A DNA stretch of 64,000 nucleotides from Methylococcales bacterium (GTDB lineage: Bacteria > Pseudomonadota > Gammaproteobacteria > Methylococcales > Methylomonadaceae): assembly GCA_028707085.1 (NCBI GenBank), contig JAQTUW010000002.1, positions 1 through 64,000 on the forward strand. Direction: 5' to 3'. Position 1 is the first letter of the stretch, and each line of letters starts with the position of its first letter. Positions 25,924 through 33,614 of the stretch are shown piece after piece. Under the pieces are notes generated by a model. The model was not told the DNA's origin. It ran no database searches and saw only the letters and a program-made list of their open reading frames with translations. Both the position numbers and the translations under genes were made by a program.

Positions 25924-27230
25924 TGTTGATGACTAGACGCCGGACAGCCGGTCTGCTGATACTGTTGGACTTAAGCGGTGCGGCCTATGCCGAGAACCTG
26001 CTGGATGTTTACCAACTGGCCTACCAATCGGCGCCGCAACTGAAAGCCGCCGGCTTCAAGGTCGATGTCGGCAGCGCCGAAAGCGGACAGGCCCTAGGGC
26101 AAATGCTGCCACAAATAAGCGGCACCGCAAACTGGTCTACAAACAAACTGCAACAGCCTGGTTTTATTCAGGAGAACTATGGCGGTACCCGATATTTTGT
26201 GTCGCTGACGCAAACCATCATGGATTTCGGCAAATTCTGGGAATGGCAGCGTACTCGGGAGCAAGCCAAACAATATGACGCCGAACACCTGGAAGCCCAG
26301 CAGAACCTGATGGTGGAGGTGGTTAAACGCTATTTTGCGATCCTGGACGCCCAGGATCAGTTACATCTGCTCGGACATGAGAAACAGATTACCGAAAACC
26401 ATCTGTTGCAAATCAACCAGCAGTTTGCAAAACAAATGGCGAAAATCACCGATGTGTATGCCATCGAAGCCCAGCTTGATCAGATTAAAGCCGATGAAAT
26501 CGAAGCCGAAAGCGCACTACTGACCACAAATGAAAGCCTTCGGGAATTGACCGATAATCCGTCCATGGTGCTGCAGGGCTTACGGGACAACATCGAATTC
26601 AGGGAACTGGAAGGCAATCTGGACGACTGGATCGAGGTCGCCAAAAGCGAAAACCCGACCCTGGCCGCCCAGCGGCTGGCCATTAATGTGGCCAGCGATA
26701 ATGTCAGCGTGCAAAAAGCCAAGTATTTGCCGGTCGTCGACCTGCAATTGTATTACTACGACACCAATACCGGTTATCAGAGCATACGGATCAATGAAAC
26801 CAAAACCCAGGTGGCGGCCGTCAATGTCACCGTGCCGATTTTCAGCGGCGGCACCACCACCCAGCGGGTAAACGAGGCGCAAAGCACGCTGGGCATTAAA
26901 CGCCAGGAAAATGAAGCCAAAATCCGGGCCATCACCAAAGAAACCAGCGAAGCGTTCACGCTATCCAACGCCAATGTCCGTCGGATTCGCGCCTCTCAAA
27001 AAGCCCTGGAATCGGCCGTTAAATCCCGCGAAGCCATGCAGAGCGGTTTTAGATACGGGGTGAATACCATGCGCGACGTACTGGATGCGCAACGCGCTGA
27101 ATACAAGGCCAGACGCGATCTGGTCAAATCCAGATACAACTATATCGCCAACCGTATCCGTTTTCTAAAGGCGATAGGCACGCTCAACGAAGAAAACCTG
27201 CTGGAAGTCAACGAGTTTCTACAACCCTAG
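25923..27230 (+). CDS. TolC-family outer-membrane channel (PrtF-like)
   Basis: 435 residues from ATG 25923. Signal peptide ends AAYAENLLDVYQLA, and the mature protein has the duplicated TolC repeat pattern (LLDVYQLAYQSAPQLKAAGF early; WIEVAKSENPTLAAQR late). GVNTMRDVLDAQR and RYNYIANRIRFLKAIGTLN are typical C-terminal blocks. Forms the outer-membrane channel-tunnel of the secretion complex. It is the last gene of the operon; a strong bidirectional terminator follows at 27250-27289. Confidence 0.94.
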   Translation: MLMTRRRTAGLLILLDLSGAAYAENLLDVYQLAYQSAPQLKAAGFKVDVGSAESGQALGQMLPQISGTANWSTNKLQQPGFIQENYGGTRYFVSLTQTIMDFGKFWEWQRTREQAKQYDAEHLEAQQNLMVEVVKRYFAILDAQDQLHLLGHEKQITENHLLQINQQFAKQMAKITDVYAIEAQLDQIKADEIEAESALLTTNESLRELTDNPSMVLQGLRDNIEFRELEGNLDDWIEVAKSENPTLAAQRLAINVASDNVSVQKAKYLPVVDLQLYYYDTNTGYQSIRINETKTQVAAVNVTVPIFSGGTTTQRVNEAQSTLGIKRQENEAKIRAITKETSEAFTLSNANVRRIRASQKALESAVKSREAMQSGFRYGVNTMRDVLDAQRAEYKARRDLVKSRYNYIANRIRFLKAIGTLNEENLLEVNEFLQP

Positions 27231-27249
27231 GGCTGAATCGCCCGGCAAT

Positions 27250-27289
27250 AAAAAAGGCGGAAACGACCTGTGCCGTTTCCGCCTTTTTT
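27250..27289. terminator. bidirectional intrinsic terminator between tolC and the RTX gene
   Basis: A 16-bp perfect stem (27250-27265 with 27274-27289), GC-rich core GGCGGAAACG, eight-base loop, flanked by A-run on one side and T-run on the other. It reads as an intrinsic terminator in both directions and separates the convergent secretion operon and RTX gene. Confidence 0.9.
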
Positions 27290-27294
27290 TGCAT

Positions 27295-27322
27295 GTCTTG
27301 CCCGGGTAAACCCGGGCAAGAC
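27295..27322. repeat. perfect 12-bp hairpin downstream of the RTX gene
   Basis: GTCTTGCCCGGG (27295-27306), loop TAAA, CCCGGGCAAGAC (27311-27322). It lies just past the RTX stop and before the shared terminator, with no T-run of its own, and may stabilise the RTX mRNA 3' end. Confidence 0.7.
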
Positions 27323-27336
27323 TTCAGAGCAGACCC

Positions 27337-29538
27337 TTAGCTGGTGATCGACAGATGGCCGGAAACATCGCTAATGCCGCCGATAGAAGTCACCCCAACC
27401 AGATGGATGACAGTGCTGTTGGCGTCCACACTGCCGGCCTTGTTGTGGCCGTCGGAGATAAACAGGTACTCGTCGCCGGTACCCTTGACCTGGAAGAACG
27501 CGAAATCGCCAGCTGTATCGCCGCCATTATGAACCAACGAATTGACGATTTGCACCAGAGCCTGATGCACGTTATTGACGGTACCCGCGAAGCTGGCGAC
27601 GCCGGTGGTGGCGTTAATCGAAGCATCGGTTTTGGTGGCCGCCGAGCTGGAACCGCCAATAACCAGCGCCGAGGAGTAATCGATCACGTCGCCGCCGCTG
27701 GCTGCCACTTTGAAACCCATGATGCTATCCATGTTGGATGCCTTGCTGTCGCCGGCCGCATAAACAAAAGTATCGACGCCGCTGCCGGCCGTGAGGTTAT
27801 CGCCGCCCTTGCCGCTATATATGGTGTCGTTACCCGCACCGGCAACAATGGTGTCATGGCCATGGCCGGCATAAAAGGTATCATTACCTGTCGCCGTACC
27901 GGTCAGCTTTGCCGAGCCGCCGGTGTTGGTGATGGTAAACCCATTGCCCGAGGCCACTGCATGCAGATCGACCGCATGGCCTTTGGTGGTCAGCATGGCT
28001 GTACCGGCGTTATCGGTCGCAGAGGTCGCCGTCCAGGCCGAGACGATAGTCGCATTGACGGTAGCGCCACTGGACACCTGCAGCACATCCGCGCCTTTGC
28101 CCAGATCGGTGATGGTTTCGACGCCAGTCATGATCTTGTAGGTATCCCCGCCATTGCCGCCGGTAATGGTGTCGCCTGTGGCGCCCATGATGGTGTCAGA
28201 AGCAGAGGCTGTACCTATCAGCGTGGTGTTGCCGACACTGTCGTCTATGGTATAGCCATTGCCTTTATGAATCGCACTCAGATTGACCATATAACCACTG
28301 GTGTCCAGAGTGGCTGTTCCCATATTCATTGAGGCCGAAGTGGCTTTCCAGCCTGAGGAATAGATGGTGGCCGTGGCTGAAGCGCCTGCCGCCACGGACA
28401 AGACATCCTTGCCGTCGCCCAGGCCTGTAATGCTGTCTGCGCCGGCAGCGGCGATAAACGTGTCCGCACCTGCGCCGCCGATTAACTGGTCACCGCTGCC
28501 GCCGCCGCTGATGGTGTCGGCCAACGTGGCGGAACCGGTCAGCGTCGCGCCGCCCACCGTATCCTGCAGGATATATTTGCCTTTGGTCATGGCGCTGACA
28601 TCGACCGAATAACCGTTGGCGTTGATGATGGCTTTACCGTTGTTGGCCAGATTGGAACTGGTTGCGGTATAGGCGGATATAATGGTCGCGGTGGCGGTGG
28701 CGCCGCCGGCAATGGTCAGATTGTCGCCATTGTTCAGGTGGGTCAAGGTTTCCGAACCTCTGACCGTGATCGAATTCCCGCTGCCGCCGCCGCCGTTAAT
28801 GGTGTCGCCATTGGCGCCGATGATGGTGGTTGAACCGCCTGCACTGCCTGTCAAGGTGGTGTGGCCGGTGGTATCGATAATCGTAAAACCGTGGCCCGCG
28901 GTGACGTTGCTCAGATCAACGAGGTGGCCGTGGGTAGTGATAATGGCTGTACCCAGATTCTCGCTGCCCGAGGCGGCGACAAAACCGGTGGAGGCGACGT
29001 TAATCTTGGCGACAGTGCCGCCGCCTGCAACATACAACGTATCGACGCCCTGACCGATTGAAGTGATGGTGGTGGTGCTGCCGCCGCCGATATACAACAG
29101 ATCCGTGCCGGTACCGACCGTTACGGTATCATTGCCGGCGGCCATGATATAGATGTTATCGTTACCGTTGCCGTCTTTCAGCACATTATTGCCTGTGCCG
29201 TTAACGGTGAGGTTATCGTCGCCATTACCGCCGATCAGGGTATTGTTGCCGCCCTTCTGGGTATAGATGCCGTCGGTTGGCGTTCCGCTAGCACTGGCGG
29301 AGTATAGGAAGTTATTGCCGACTGTGCTGCCTATGATCTTGTCATTGCCGCTGCCGCCGTACAATTTATTCTGTCCGGTGCTTTTGGCAAAATTGATGGT
29401 GTCGGCGTTACTGTCGCCGTTGACGATGTAATCGGTAGCCGTATCGATAGTAGTACTGACGCCGTTAATCTTATATTTACTGCCGGCGGTAATGCTGTCA
29501 GCGCCTTTGGCCAGCGTGATCGAGTTATTTAAAGCCAT
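27337..29538 (-). CDS. RTX-type calcium-binding secreted protein with four 106-residue repeats
   Basis: 733 residues, no Cys, rich in Gly, Thr, Ala, Ser and Asp, with no Sec signal, as expected for type I secretion. N-terminal part (1-165) and residues 560-590 hold RTX-like G-G-x-G-x-D units (LYGGSGNDKI, LIGGNGDDNL, IVAGAGNDTI). Between lie four units of exactly 106 residues, beginning DTLYVAGG (166), DNLTIAGG (272), DVLSVAAG (378) and DVLQVSSG (484). The C-terminal 590-733 with DTFVYAAGDS and FFQVKGTGDEYLFISDG resembles the end domain that carries the T1SS signal. Start ATG 29538 has a clear AGGAG. Likely a surface-layer or adhesin-like protein exported by the convergent T1SS; cotranscribed behind a PEP-CTERM gene 25 bp upstream. 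Confidence 0.88.
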   Translation of the reverse strand: MALNNSITLAKGADSITAGSKYKINGVSTTIDTATDYIVNGDSNADTINFAKSTGQNKLYGGSGNDKIIGSTVGNNFLYSASASGTPTDGIYTQKGGNNTLIGGNGDDNLTVNGTGNNVLKDGNGNDNIYIMAAGNDTVTVGTGTDLLYIGGGSTTTITSIGQGVDTLYVAGGGTVAKINVASTGFVAASGSENLGTAIITTHGHLVDLSNVTAGHGFTIIDTTGHTTLTGSAGGSTTIIGANGDTINGGGGSGNSITVRGSETLTHLNNGDNLTIAGGATATATIISAYTATSSNLANNGKAIINANGYSVDVSAMTKGKYILQDTVGGATLTGSATLADTISGGGSGDQLIGGAGADTFIAAAGADSITGLGDGKDVLSVAAGASATATIYSSGWKATSASMNMGTATLDTSGYMVNLSAIHKGNGYTIDDSVGNTTLIGTASASDTIMGATGDTITGGNGGDTYKIMTGVETITDLGKGADVLQVSSGATVNATIVSAWTATSATDNAGTAMLTTKGHAVDLHAVASGNGFTITNTGGSAKLTGTATGNDTFYAGHGHDTIVAGAGNDTIYSGKGGDNLTAGSGVDTFVYAAGDSKASNMDSIMGFKVAASGGDVIDYSSALVIGGSSSAATKTDASINATTGVASFAGTVNNVHQALVQIVNSLVHNGGDTAGDFAFFQVKGTGDEYLFISDGHNKAGSVDANSTVIHLVGVTSIGGISDVSGHLSITS
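27772..29043 (-). repeat. four tandem 318-bp coding repeats in the RTX gene
   Basis: The units start at bases 29043, 28725, 28407 and 28089 (minus strand), each 318 bp without any indel in length. Each has the order D-x-L-x-V-x-x-G, a TATIISAYTATS-like strand, an N-x-G-x-A-x-(I/L)-x-T-x-G-(H/Y) turn, a VDLS-like strand, a G-x-G-(F/Y)-T-I strand, TLTGSA and a closing G-x-x-G-D-x-(I/L) turn. DNA between units is well diverged, so the duplications are old while the period is kept. Confidence 0.85.
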
Positions 29539-29563
29539 GCGAATCTCCTATTTCTGCTGATAA

Positions 29564-30319
29564 TTAAATTGATTTGGCTTGGTTGCGGCGCTGACGACCG
29601 AAACCCATCAGACCGGCCAGGCCGGATGCAAACAGCACCGCCGGCATGGGCAGCGGCACGGACGCTAAAGACTCGACATTCGCCATACTGGTCGGCGCAA
29701 AGGTACCGGTCGCGAATTGCGAGATCAAACCGCTCAACACCCCGAATCCCGTGTAAACCCCACCCTGATTGAACAGATAAATGGCGTCGCCGGCGGAACC
29801 GCCGGTGAACGGCGACTGGCTGGACCAGGCCGATGCCAAAAATTCGGTCGAGAAACCGATAGTCGCCTGACTGGCGTCATAACCGAAACCGGTCAGATTC
29901 GCAGAATAAAGATTGGTATAACCGGTGGAGGCCGAAACGCCATAGAGGCTTGCGAGTTCGGTATTCAGACTGCCGGTGATGGTCAGCATACTGCCCGTCG
30001 TTATAAAATTGCCGCTGCTGTCGAAATTGGCTGTCAACATGTAGTTGGCATTGGTGACCGTATCCACCGTGGTAGCCCCCGGCAGATAAAAAGCCGAATT
30101 ACCGGTACCCGAAACGGTCAAAGTCCAGCCGGTGCCGCTTTTGGTGAAACTGCCAGTCAAACCCGACTGGTCGAAACTGAAGTCCGCCGCCACCGGCGTG
30201 CCAAGATTGCTGTTCGCAGACGATAAAAGTGGATTGAAATTTGGAATCACATCCGCTGTCGCCGCCTTACCCGTCGCCAATAAAAGCACTGACATTGCAA
30301 TAATTTTATTATATCTCAT
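29564..30319 (-). CDS. VPLP-type PEP-CTERM sorting-domain protein
   Basis: 251 residues from ATG 30319. Signal peptide MRYNKIIAMSVLLLATGKAATA, then a Ser/Thr/Gly-rich, beta-type extracellular domain without Cys, and the C-terminal sorting signal VPLPMPAVLFASGLAGLMGF followed by RQRR. This is the exosortase recognition motif, hydrophobic helix and basic end, so the protein should be processed by an exosortase and placed on the cell surface or in extracellular polysaccharide. It precedes the RTX gene by 25 bp in the same direction, making a PEP-CTERM/RTX operon. The ligand or role is unknown. Confidence 0.85.
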   Translation of the reverse strand: MRYNKIIAMSVLLLATGKAATADVIPNFNPLLSSANSNLGTPVAADFSFDQSGLTGSFTKSGTGWTLTVSGTGNSAFYLPGATTVDTVTNANYMLTANFDSSGNFITTGSMLTITGSLNTELASLYGVSASTGYTNLYSANLTGFGYDASQATIGFSTEFLASAWSSQSPFTGGSAGDAIYLFNQGGVYTGFGVLSGLISQFATGTFAPTSMANVESLASVPLPMPAVLFASGLAGLMGFGRQRRNQAKSI

Positions 30320-30978
30320 AATCCTTAAACCCTTAAAAATTAAAAAAATTAAAAACCGTCGTATGCAATTAAACGCATTGCACAAGAACAAAACCTGAGA
30401 GAACTAATTTCTGACCGATGCCGGTTTCATCCTGTATTGCCACTCCCCGCCACCCATCATTGTTTCAACAAACAAATCTATTGAATGCATTCGGCTCAAC
30501 CTCCCCCACCAAACACACTAAATCCACAAGCAGTACCGCAATATCATGGTCTGCCGGACTTTTCATGCCCTTCATTCCGAGGATTGGCCAATTAGGCTCA
30601 GCTTTTCGTCTGTACACACAGATAGCCGACGTCCTTATCCACACCCCCCTAATCTGCTGCGAAAACACCTATTACTAGCCTGGACAAAAAACGACCAGAC
30701 GGATCAAGCGAGATTTTCGATCATCATTCGCACTTAACGCTGCCGTCTAGCATCCGCCCCGTTCGCCGCCGGACAAACGACACATTCTCTGACTCGGACT
30801 ATATTACAACTTAATTACGATATGATTACATCTATATTAATTTTATGTTACAGCTTTAAAAAACGTACTATGAACGTACGGCATATTTCATTTTCCATCT
30901 ATCCGGTCGCCACCAGTCGGCATTGAATGCCGCGACATTCGCTATCTGCGCCCTGTCCGATCAAAAACGTTTCCCGGT
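30320..30978. other. gene-poor AT-rich intergenic region
   Basis: About 660 bp upstream of the PEP-CTERM/RTX operon. Frames of 60-90 codons exist on both strands around 30418-30737 but have no ribosome site or recognisable similarity. AT content rises clearly from about 30790. It probably carries the promoter of the PEP-CTERM/RTX operon; no confident promoter was read. Confidence 0.5.
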
Positions 30979-31188
30979 TTATGCAGCAGACTGCTGCTGC
31001 GGATTCGACTTGATACCGAGCGAAACGGCAATTTCGTGCGCCTTGCCATACCGGCCTTTGATGATGCCATTCAGAACCAACGATACTTCGCGAGGCGTAT
31101 AGCCGCGATCTCTCGCCCAGCCAGAAATAGTGATGCCTCTGGCTTGAAATTCAGCCTTGATTTGTTCCGGTGATTTGATTGATCCCAT
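30979..31188 (-). CDS. small phage-type HTH DNA-binding protein
   Basis: 69 residues. Sequence type S-x-E-Q-I-K-A-E-F-Q-A-R-G-I-T-I-S-G-W-A followed by RDRGYTPREVSLVLNG and KAHEIAVSLGIK is the family of small helix-turn-helix proteins related to phage Ner/Mu C-like regulators (helix 2 about residues 22-29, recognition helix about 31-40). A ribosome site (AAGGGGATAT) lies just before the ATG. It stands alone in an AT-rich stretch with no phage structural genes, so it may be a solitary phage remnant or a domesticated regulator. DNA binding is inferred. Confidence 0.8.
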   Translation of the reverse strand: MGSIKSPEQIKAEFQARGITISGWARDRGYTPREVSLVLNGIIKGRYGKAHEIAVSLGIKSNPQQQSAA

Positions 31189-31639
31189 AAATATCCCCTT
31201 TAATGCTTGTCATATGTTGTATTGCCTTTATACATAACTTGTACTGTTCTTATGCAGTGTTTGTACGCAACTTATTATGGTAATCATTGTGACGGCTGTC
31301 AACTTTATTCTTTACTTACCTTTGAATTTATTTTGGAATTTGTAATACATGGAGAATGTGCCGCACACCAAATTAAACATTGTTTAGTATTGGAATATCC
31401 GGATTAGCTCGTATATCACGACAATAATCCGGCGATTAACGCGACTTTAACTTGCAAACAACTGAGAGCGTAGCGCATTGCCGGCCCTGTTTTGAGGAAA
31501 TTCTGTTATGACAGCGGATTGCCCAGCCTGGATGCCGGGCTAAAACATGGACTTGTTCACGGCGGCCAGCCCGAAAAACACGACGCCAAAGCGGACAAGC
31601 CCGGCAACAGAAACGCCCGAACCGCCACCGGCCGTCAGG
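31189..31639. other. gene-poor region between the HTH gene and the small lexA-linked gene
   Basis: About 450 bp, strongly AT-rich from 31200 to 31430 and GC-richer after 31480. No frame with a ribosome site and similarity was found. The AT-rich half would include the promoter of the HTH gene; the other half is the 3' flank of the small membrane gene. Confidence 0.45.
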
Positions 31640-31792
31640 TCAGCTCAGACTAGCCAGGATAAACACCCCCCACAGCACGACGACTACCGTTATTTCTTCA
31701 ATCATACCAGCTAGCGCCTGCCGGTCGGTTCTAGCCATCATGGCTATCTGATTAGCTTTTTGGTCACGCATATGAACAGAATGGGACGTCAT
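31640..31792 (-). CDS. 50-residue single-span membrane protein behind lexA
   Basis: Frame ATG 31792 to TGA 31640, preceded by a strong ribosome site (TAGGAGAGAATC before ATG). Product starts MTSHSVHMRDQKANQIA, is Met- and basic-rich in its first 30 residues, and ends in one hydrophobic helix ITVVVVLWGVFILASLS that reaches the C-terminus. It begins 55 bp past the lexA stop on the same strand with no terminator hairpin between, so it is likely cotranscribed with lexA or has its own short promoter. No family recognised. Tail-anchored topology (N-in) is inferred. In other bacteria small membrane proteins beside lexA or in the SOS regulon block cell division (YneA, SidA), which is a possible but unproven role here. 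Confidence 0.6.
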   Translation of the reverse strand: MTSHSVHMRDQKANQIAMMARTDRQALAGMIEEITVVVVLWGVFILASLS

Positions 31793-31847
31793 GATTCTCT
31801 CCTATTAATGATTGGTCTATCGTATCCGCACTGCAAATACCGGCTTT

Positions 31848-32531
31848 TTAATCCCCCGGCCTTCCCGCGTCGGCGGAAGGGGCAAAGCCGCCAGGATTTG
31901 GGGTGCGATGAATGTAACTGCGCATCTGCCCTACCAGCACGCCCTGAATCTCCACTTGCTGCGGCTGATAGCGCAGAGCCTGCATTTTGGAGTTGGCGGG
32001 AATCAGTAGGGTTTCATGCGGGTATTGCTCAATAAATTTTAGGGTCGCTTCGGCCTTATCGATTAAAGCCACCACAATTTCGCCATTGCGCGCATGGCTA
32101 CGCTGCTCTATGACCACCCAGTCGCCATCGAGAATACCTTCCTCGCACATGGAATCGCCTTTCACTTTGAGCACATAACAGGGCTTATCGGTCTTGATCT
32201 GTTCCGGGATCGCCAGATAACTGATATTCTCTATGGCTTCGATCGGCCGTCCGGCGGCTATGCTGCCGACAAACGGCAGCCCGCCTGCGGATTGCGGATC
32301 GGCCGCCCAGTCCTTTGCCTGCTGACTCAGGCGAATTCCGCGCTGCTTACGTTCGGGCGGCTCAACCAGTTGCGCGTCTATCAGCGCCTTGATTTGATGA
32401 TGCATGGAACCACGTGACTTCAAACCCATGGCCGCACATAATTCCTCCAGCGTTGGCGGATGAGGGAAACATGCCTGATTATTAAGCAGGAAATCTAGAA
32501 TTTCCTGTTGTTTGCGCGTTAAATTATGCAT
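31848..32531 (-). CDS. lexA: LexA repressor
   Basis: 227 residues. N-terminal winged helix-turn-helix with PTLEELCAAMGLKSRGSMHHQIKAL, then the S24 autocleavage domain: cleavage site A93-G94 in IAAGRPIEAIEN, nucleophile Ser127 in KGDSMCEEG and Lys165 in ATLKFIEQ. Represses SOS genes and cleaves itself when RecA is activated. The recognition helix (SRGSMHHQIKAL) is unlike that of E. coli LexA (SPNAAEEHLKAL), so a different operator is expected. A series of GTTC/GAAC half-sites sits right before the start codon. The C-terminal tail of about 20 residues (TPNPGGFAPSADAGRPGD) is an extension past the usual end. Confidence 0.93.
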   Translation of the reverse strand: MHNLTRKQQEILDFLLNNQACFPHPPTLEELCAAMGLKSRGSMHHQIKALIDAQLVEPPERKQRGIRLSQQAKDWAADPQSAGGLPFVGSIAAGRPIEAIENISYLAIPEQIKTDKPCYVLKVKGDSMCEEGILDGDWVVIEQRSHARNGEIVVALIDKAEATLKFIEQYPHETLLIPANSKMQALRYQPQQVEIQGVLVGQMRSYIHRTPNPGGFAPSADAGRPGD

Positions 32532-32535
32532 ACTT

Positions 32536-32594
32536 GTTCCTTATTGGTTCTTAATAACCATAGCATAAGTTCAAGATTAGAACAACAATAGAAC
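32536..32594 (-). promoter_or_regulatory. array of GTTC/GAAC half-sites upstream of lexA (candidate operator)
   Basis: GTTC at 32536, 32547 and 32569 and GAAC at 32580 and 32591 lie on one 11-bp register. The first pair forms GTTC-N7-GTTC, the form known for alphaproteobacterial LexA boxes; the last pair is GAAC-N7-GAAC, its reverse complement. An imperfect palindrome TGGTT-N6-AACCA overlaps at 32545-32560. The sites cover the ribosome site and the probable promoter of lexA, as expected for autorepression. Confidence 0.5.
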
Positions 32595-32885
32595 AAAAAA
32601 ATCGCACCTCGTTTTTGATTTAAGGGGAACCCGGAAAAACCGGGCCTTTGCGCTTCGCCTTACCCGGCGCAAACGGCAGACTACCGTTCGACAAAAGCCG
32701 TCGCTCACACAGGACTTGCCGAAGTGTGGTTTTTTCCGGCGCATGCGGCATCTTATCCGTGAGTACAGCCTATACACTAAGGTATAATCGGCATTGCAAA
32801 TCAAGCTCAATCAATGATGCTTAATTAGGCGTGTAACAATTGATCTCATTATTAAATTTAAAAACACCAAAAAGAGGGGAGTCAT

Positions 32886-33470
32886 ATGAATTGGTTATAC
32901 ATTATGCTGGCTTTGGCAGTAGCGATCGGAGTTGTGATTTTTTTTATTGCACAGAAACAGAAACAACATCAGGCAATCAATACAGGCGCCATTAATCCTG
33001 TAAAGCCCTTGCCTGAAACGGCATCGGCCGCCGTAAGCGAAATACCGGCCCCGACGCAGGAAAGCGCGGTTAGCTACGAAGCAAGTGCTGAAGCCGATAT
33101 TACCGAAACCCCTGTGGCCTGCGTAGAAGAAGATGCCACCGACGAAGCGCAGATTGAAATCGAAACTGCCGGAGAAACAATTGCAACTGAAGCGCCGTTG
33201 GCAAACGAAGCCACCGAAGTCGCCATTGCCGCAGAATCACAGGTTGAAATCACAGCGGTTGCCGCCGAAACGCCTGCGAAAACTGAAGCTGTCGCGGAAT
33301 CGGCAAAACCGGCCGCAGAAACAGCCGCCGGCGAGAAGGGTGAAACGCTTCCCGAAGACTCTGTGCTCAGACGCCATTACCTAAGCGCACGTCAGGCGGA
33401 AAAAGCAGCCATAACCAATCCTTACCCGACCGATTCCGTGTTGCGCCGCCATAATTCAAGCAAATTATAA
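32886..33470 (+). CDS. membrane-anchored acidic Ala/Glu-rich protein with two DSVLRRH motifs
   Basis: 194 residues. One N-terminal membrane span (residues about 4-22, N-out or in not certain), then a long low-complexity linker rich in Ala, Glu, Thr and Val (about residues 45-155) that is likely disordered, and a C-terminal part with two copies of P-x-D-S-V-L-R-R-H (PEDSVLRRHYLS at about 158 and PTDSVLRRHNSS at about 183). A strong ribosome site (AGGGGAGTCAT) precedes the ATG. No known domain; the duplicated basic-tipped motif looks like a short binding peptide presented on a flexible stalk. Followed by a perfect 15-bp hairpin. Confidence 0.75.
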   Translation: MNWLYIMLALAVAIGVVIFFIAQKQKQHQAINTGAINPVKPLPETASAAVSEIPAPTQESAVSYEASAEADITETPVACVEEDATDEAQIEIETAGETIATEAPLANEATEVAIAAESQVEITAVAAETPAKTEAVAESAKPAAETAAGEKGETLPEDSVLRRHYLSARQAEKAAITNPYPTDSVLRRHNSSKL

Positions 33471-33476
33471 AACCTG

Positions 33477-33510
33477 TTTTTGCCGCAAATCACCGGATTT
33501 GCGGCAAAAA
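33477..33510. repeat. perfect 15-bp inverted repeat after the DSVLRRH-protein gene
   Basis: Arms 33477-33491 (TTTTTGCCGCAAATC) and 33496-33510, loop ACCG. The T-run precedes and the A-run follows the stem on both strands, so it is not a standard intrinsic terminator, yet its place 6 bp past the stop suggests a 3'-end function. Confidence 0.75.
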
Positions 33511-33614
33511 GCCGCATGTCTTCAACAGATGGAACCCGTCAGCATCAACGCCGAAAACCTGATGACTTCGGCCTGTTTTGACCGCTTTCATCCAGGGCGG
33601 CAGTGGGTTTGCTC

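Noticed and set aside
27355..28332. 325-codon plus-strand frame and other long plus frames across 27355-29061
   Set aside because: Antisense shadows of the low-complexity repeated RTX gene; the periodic GC-rich codons of the true gene keep the opposite frames open.
30418..30737. Several 60-90 codon frames on both strands
   Set aside because: Overlapping frames on both strands without ribosome sites or similarity, in a gene-poor region.
32577..32810. 77-codon minus-strand frame upstream of lexA
   Set aside because: Arg/Cys-rich composition and no ribosome site; it covers the half-site array and the promoter of lexA.
33477..33510. Calling the 15-bp hairpin an intrinsic terminator
   Set aside because: The T-run is before and the A-run after the stem in both directions, the reverse of what a terminator needs.
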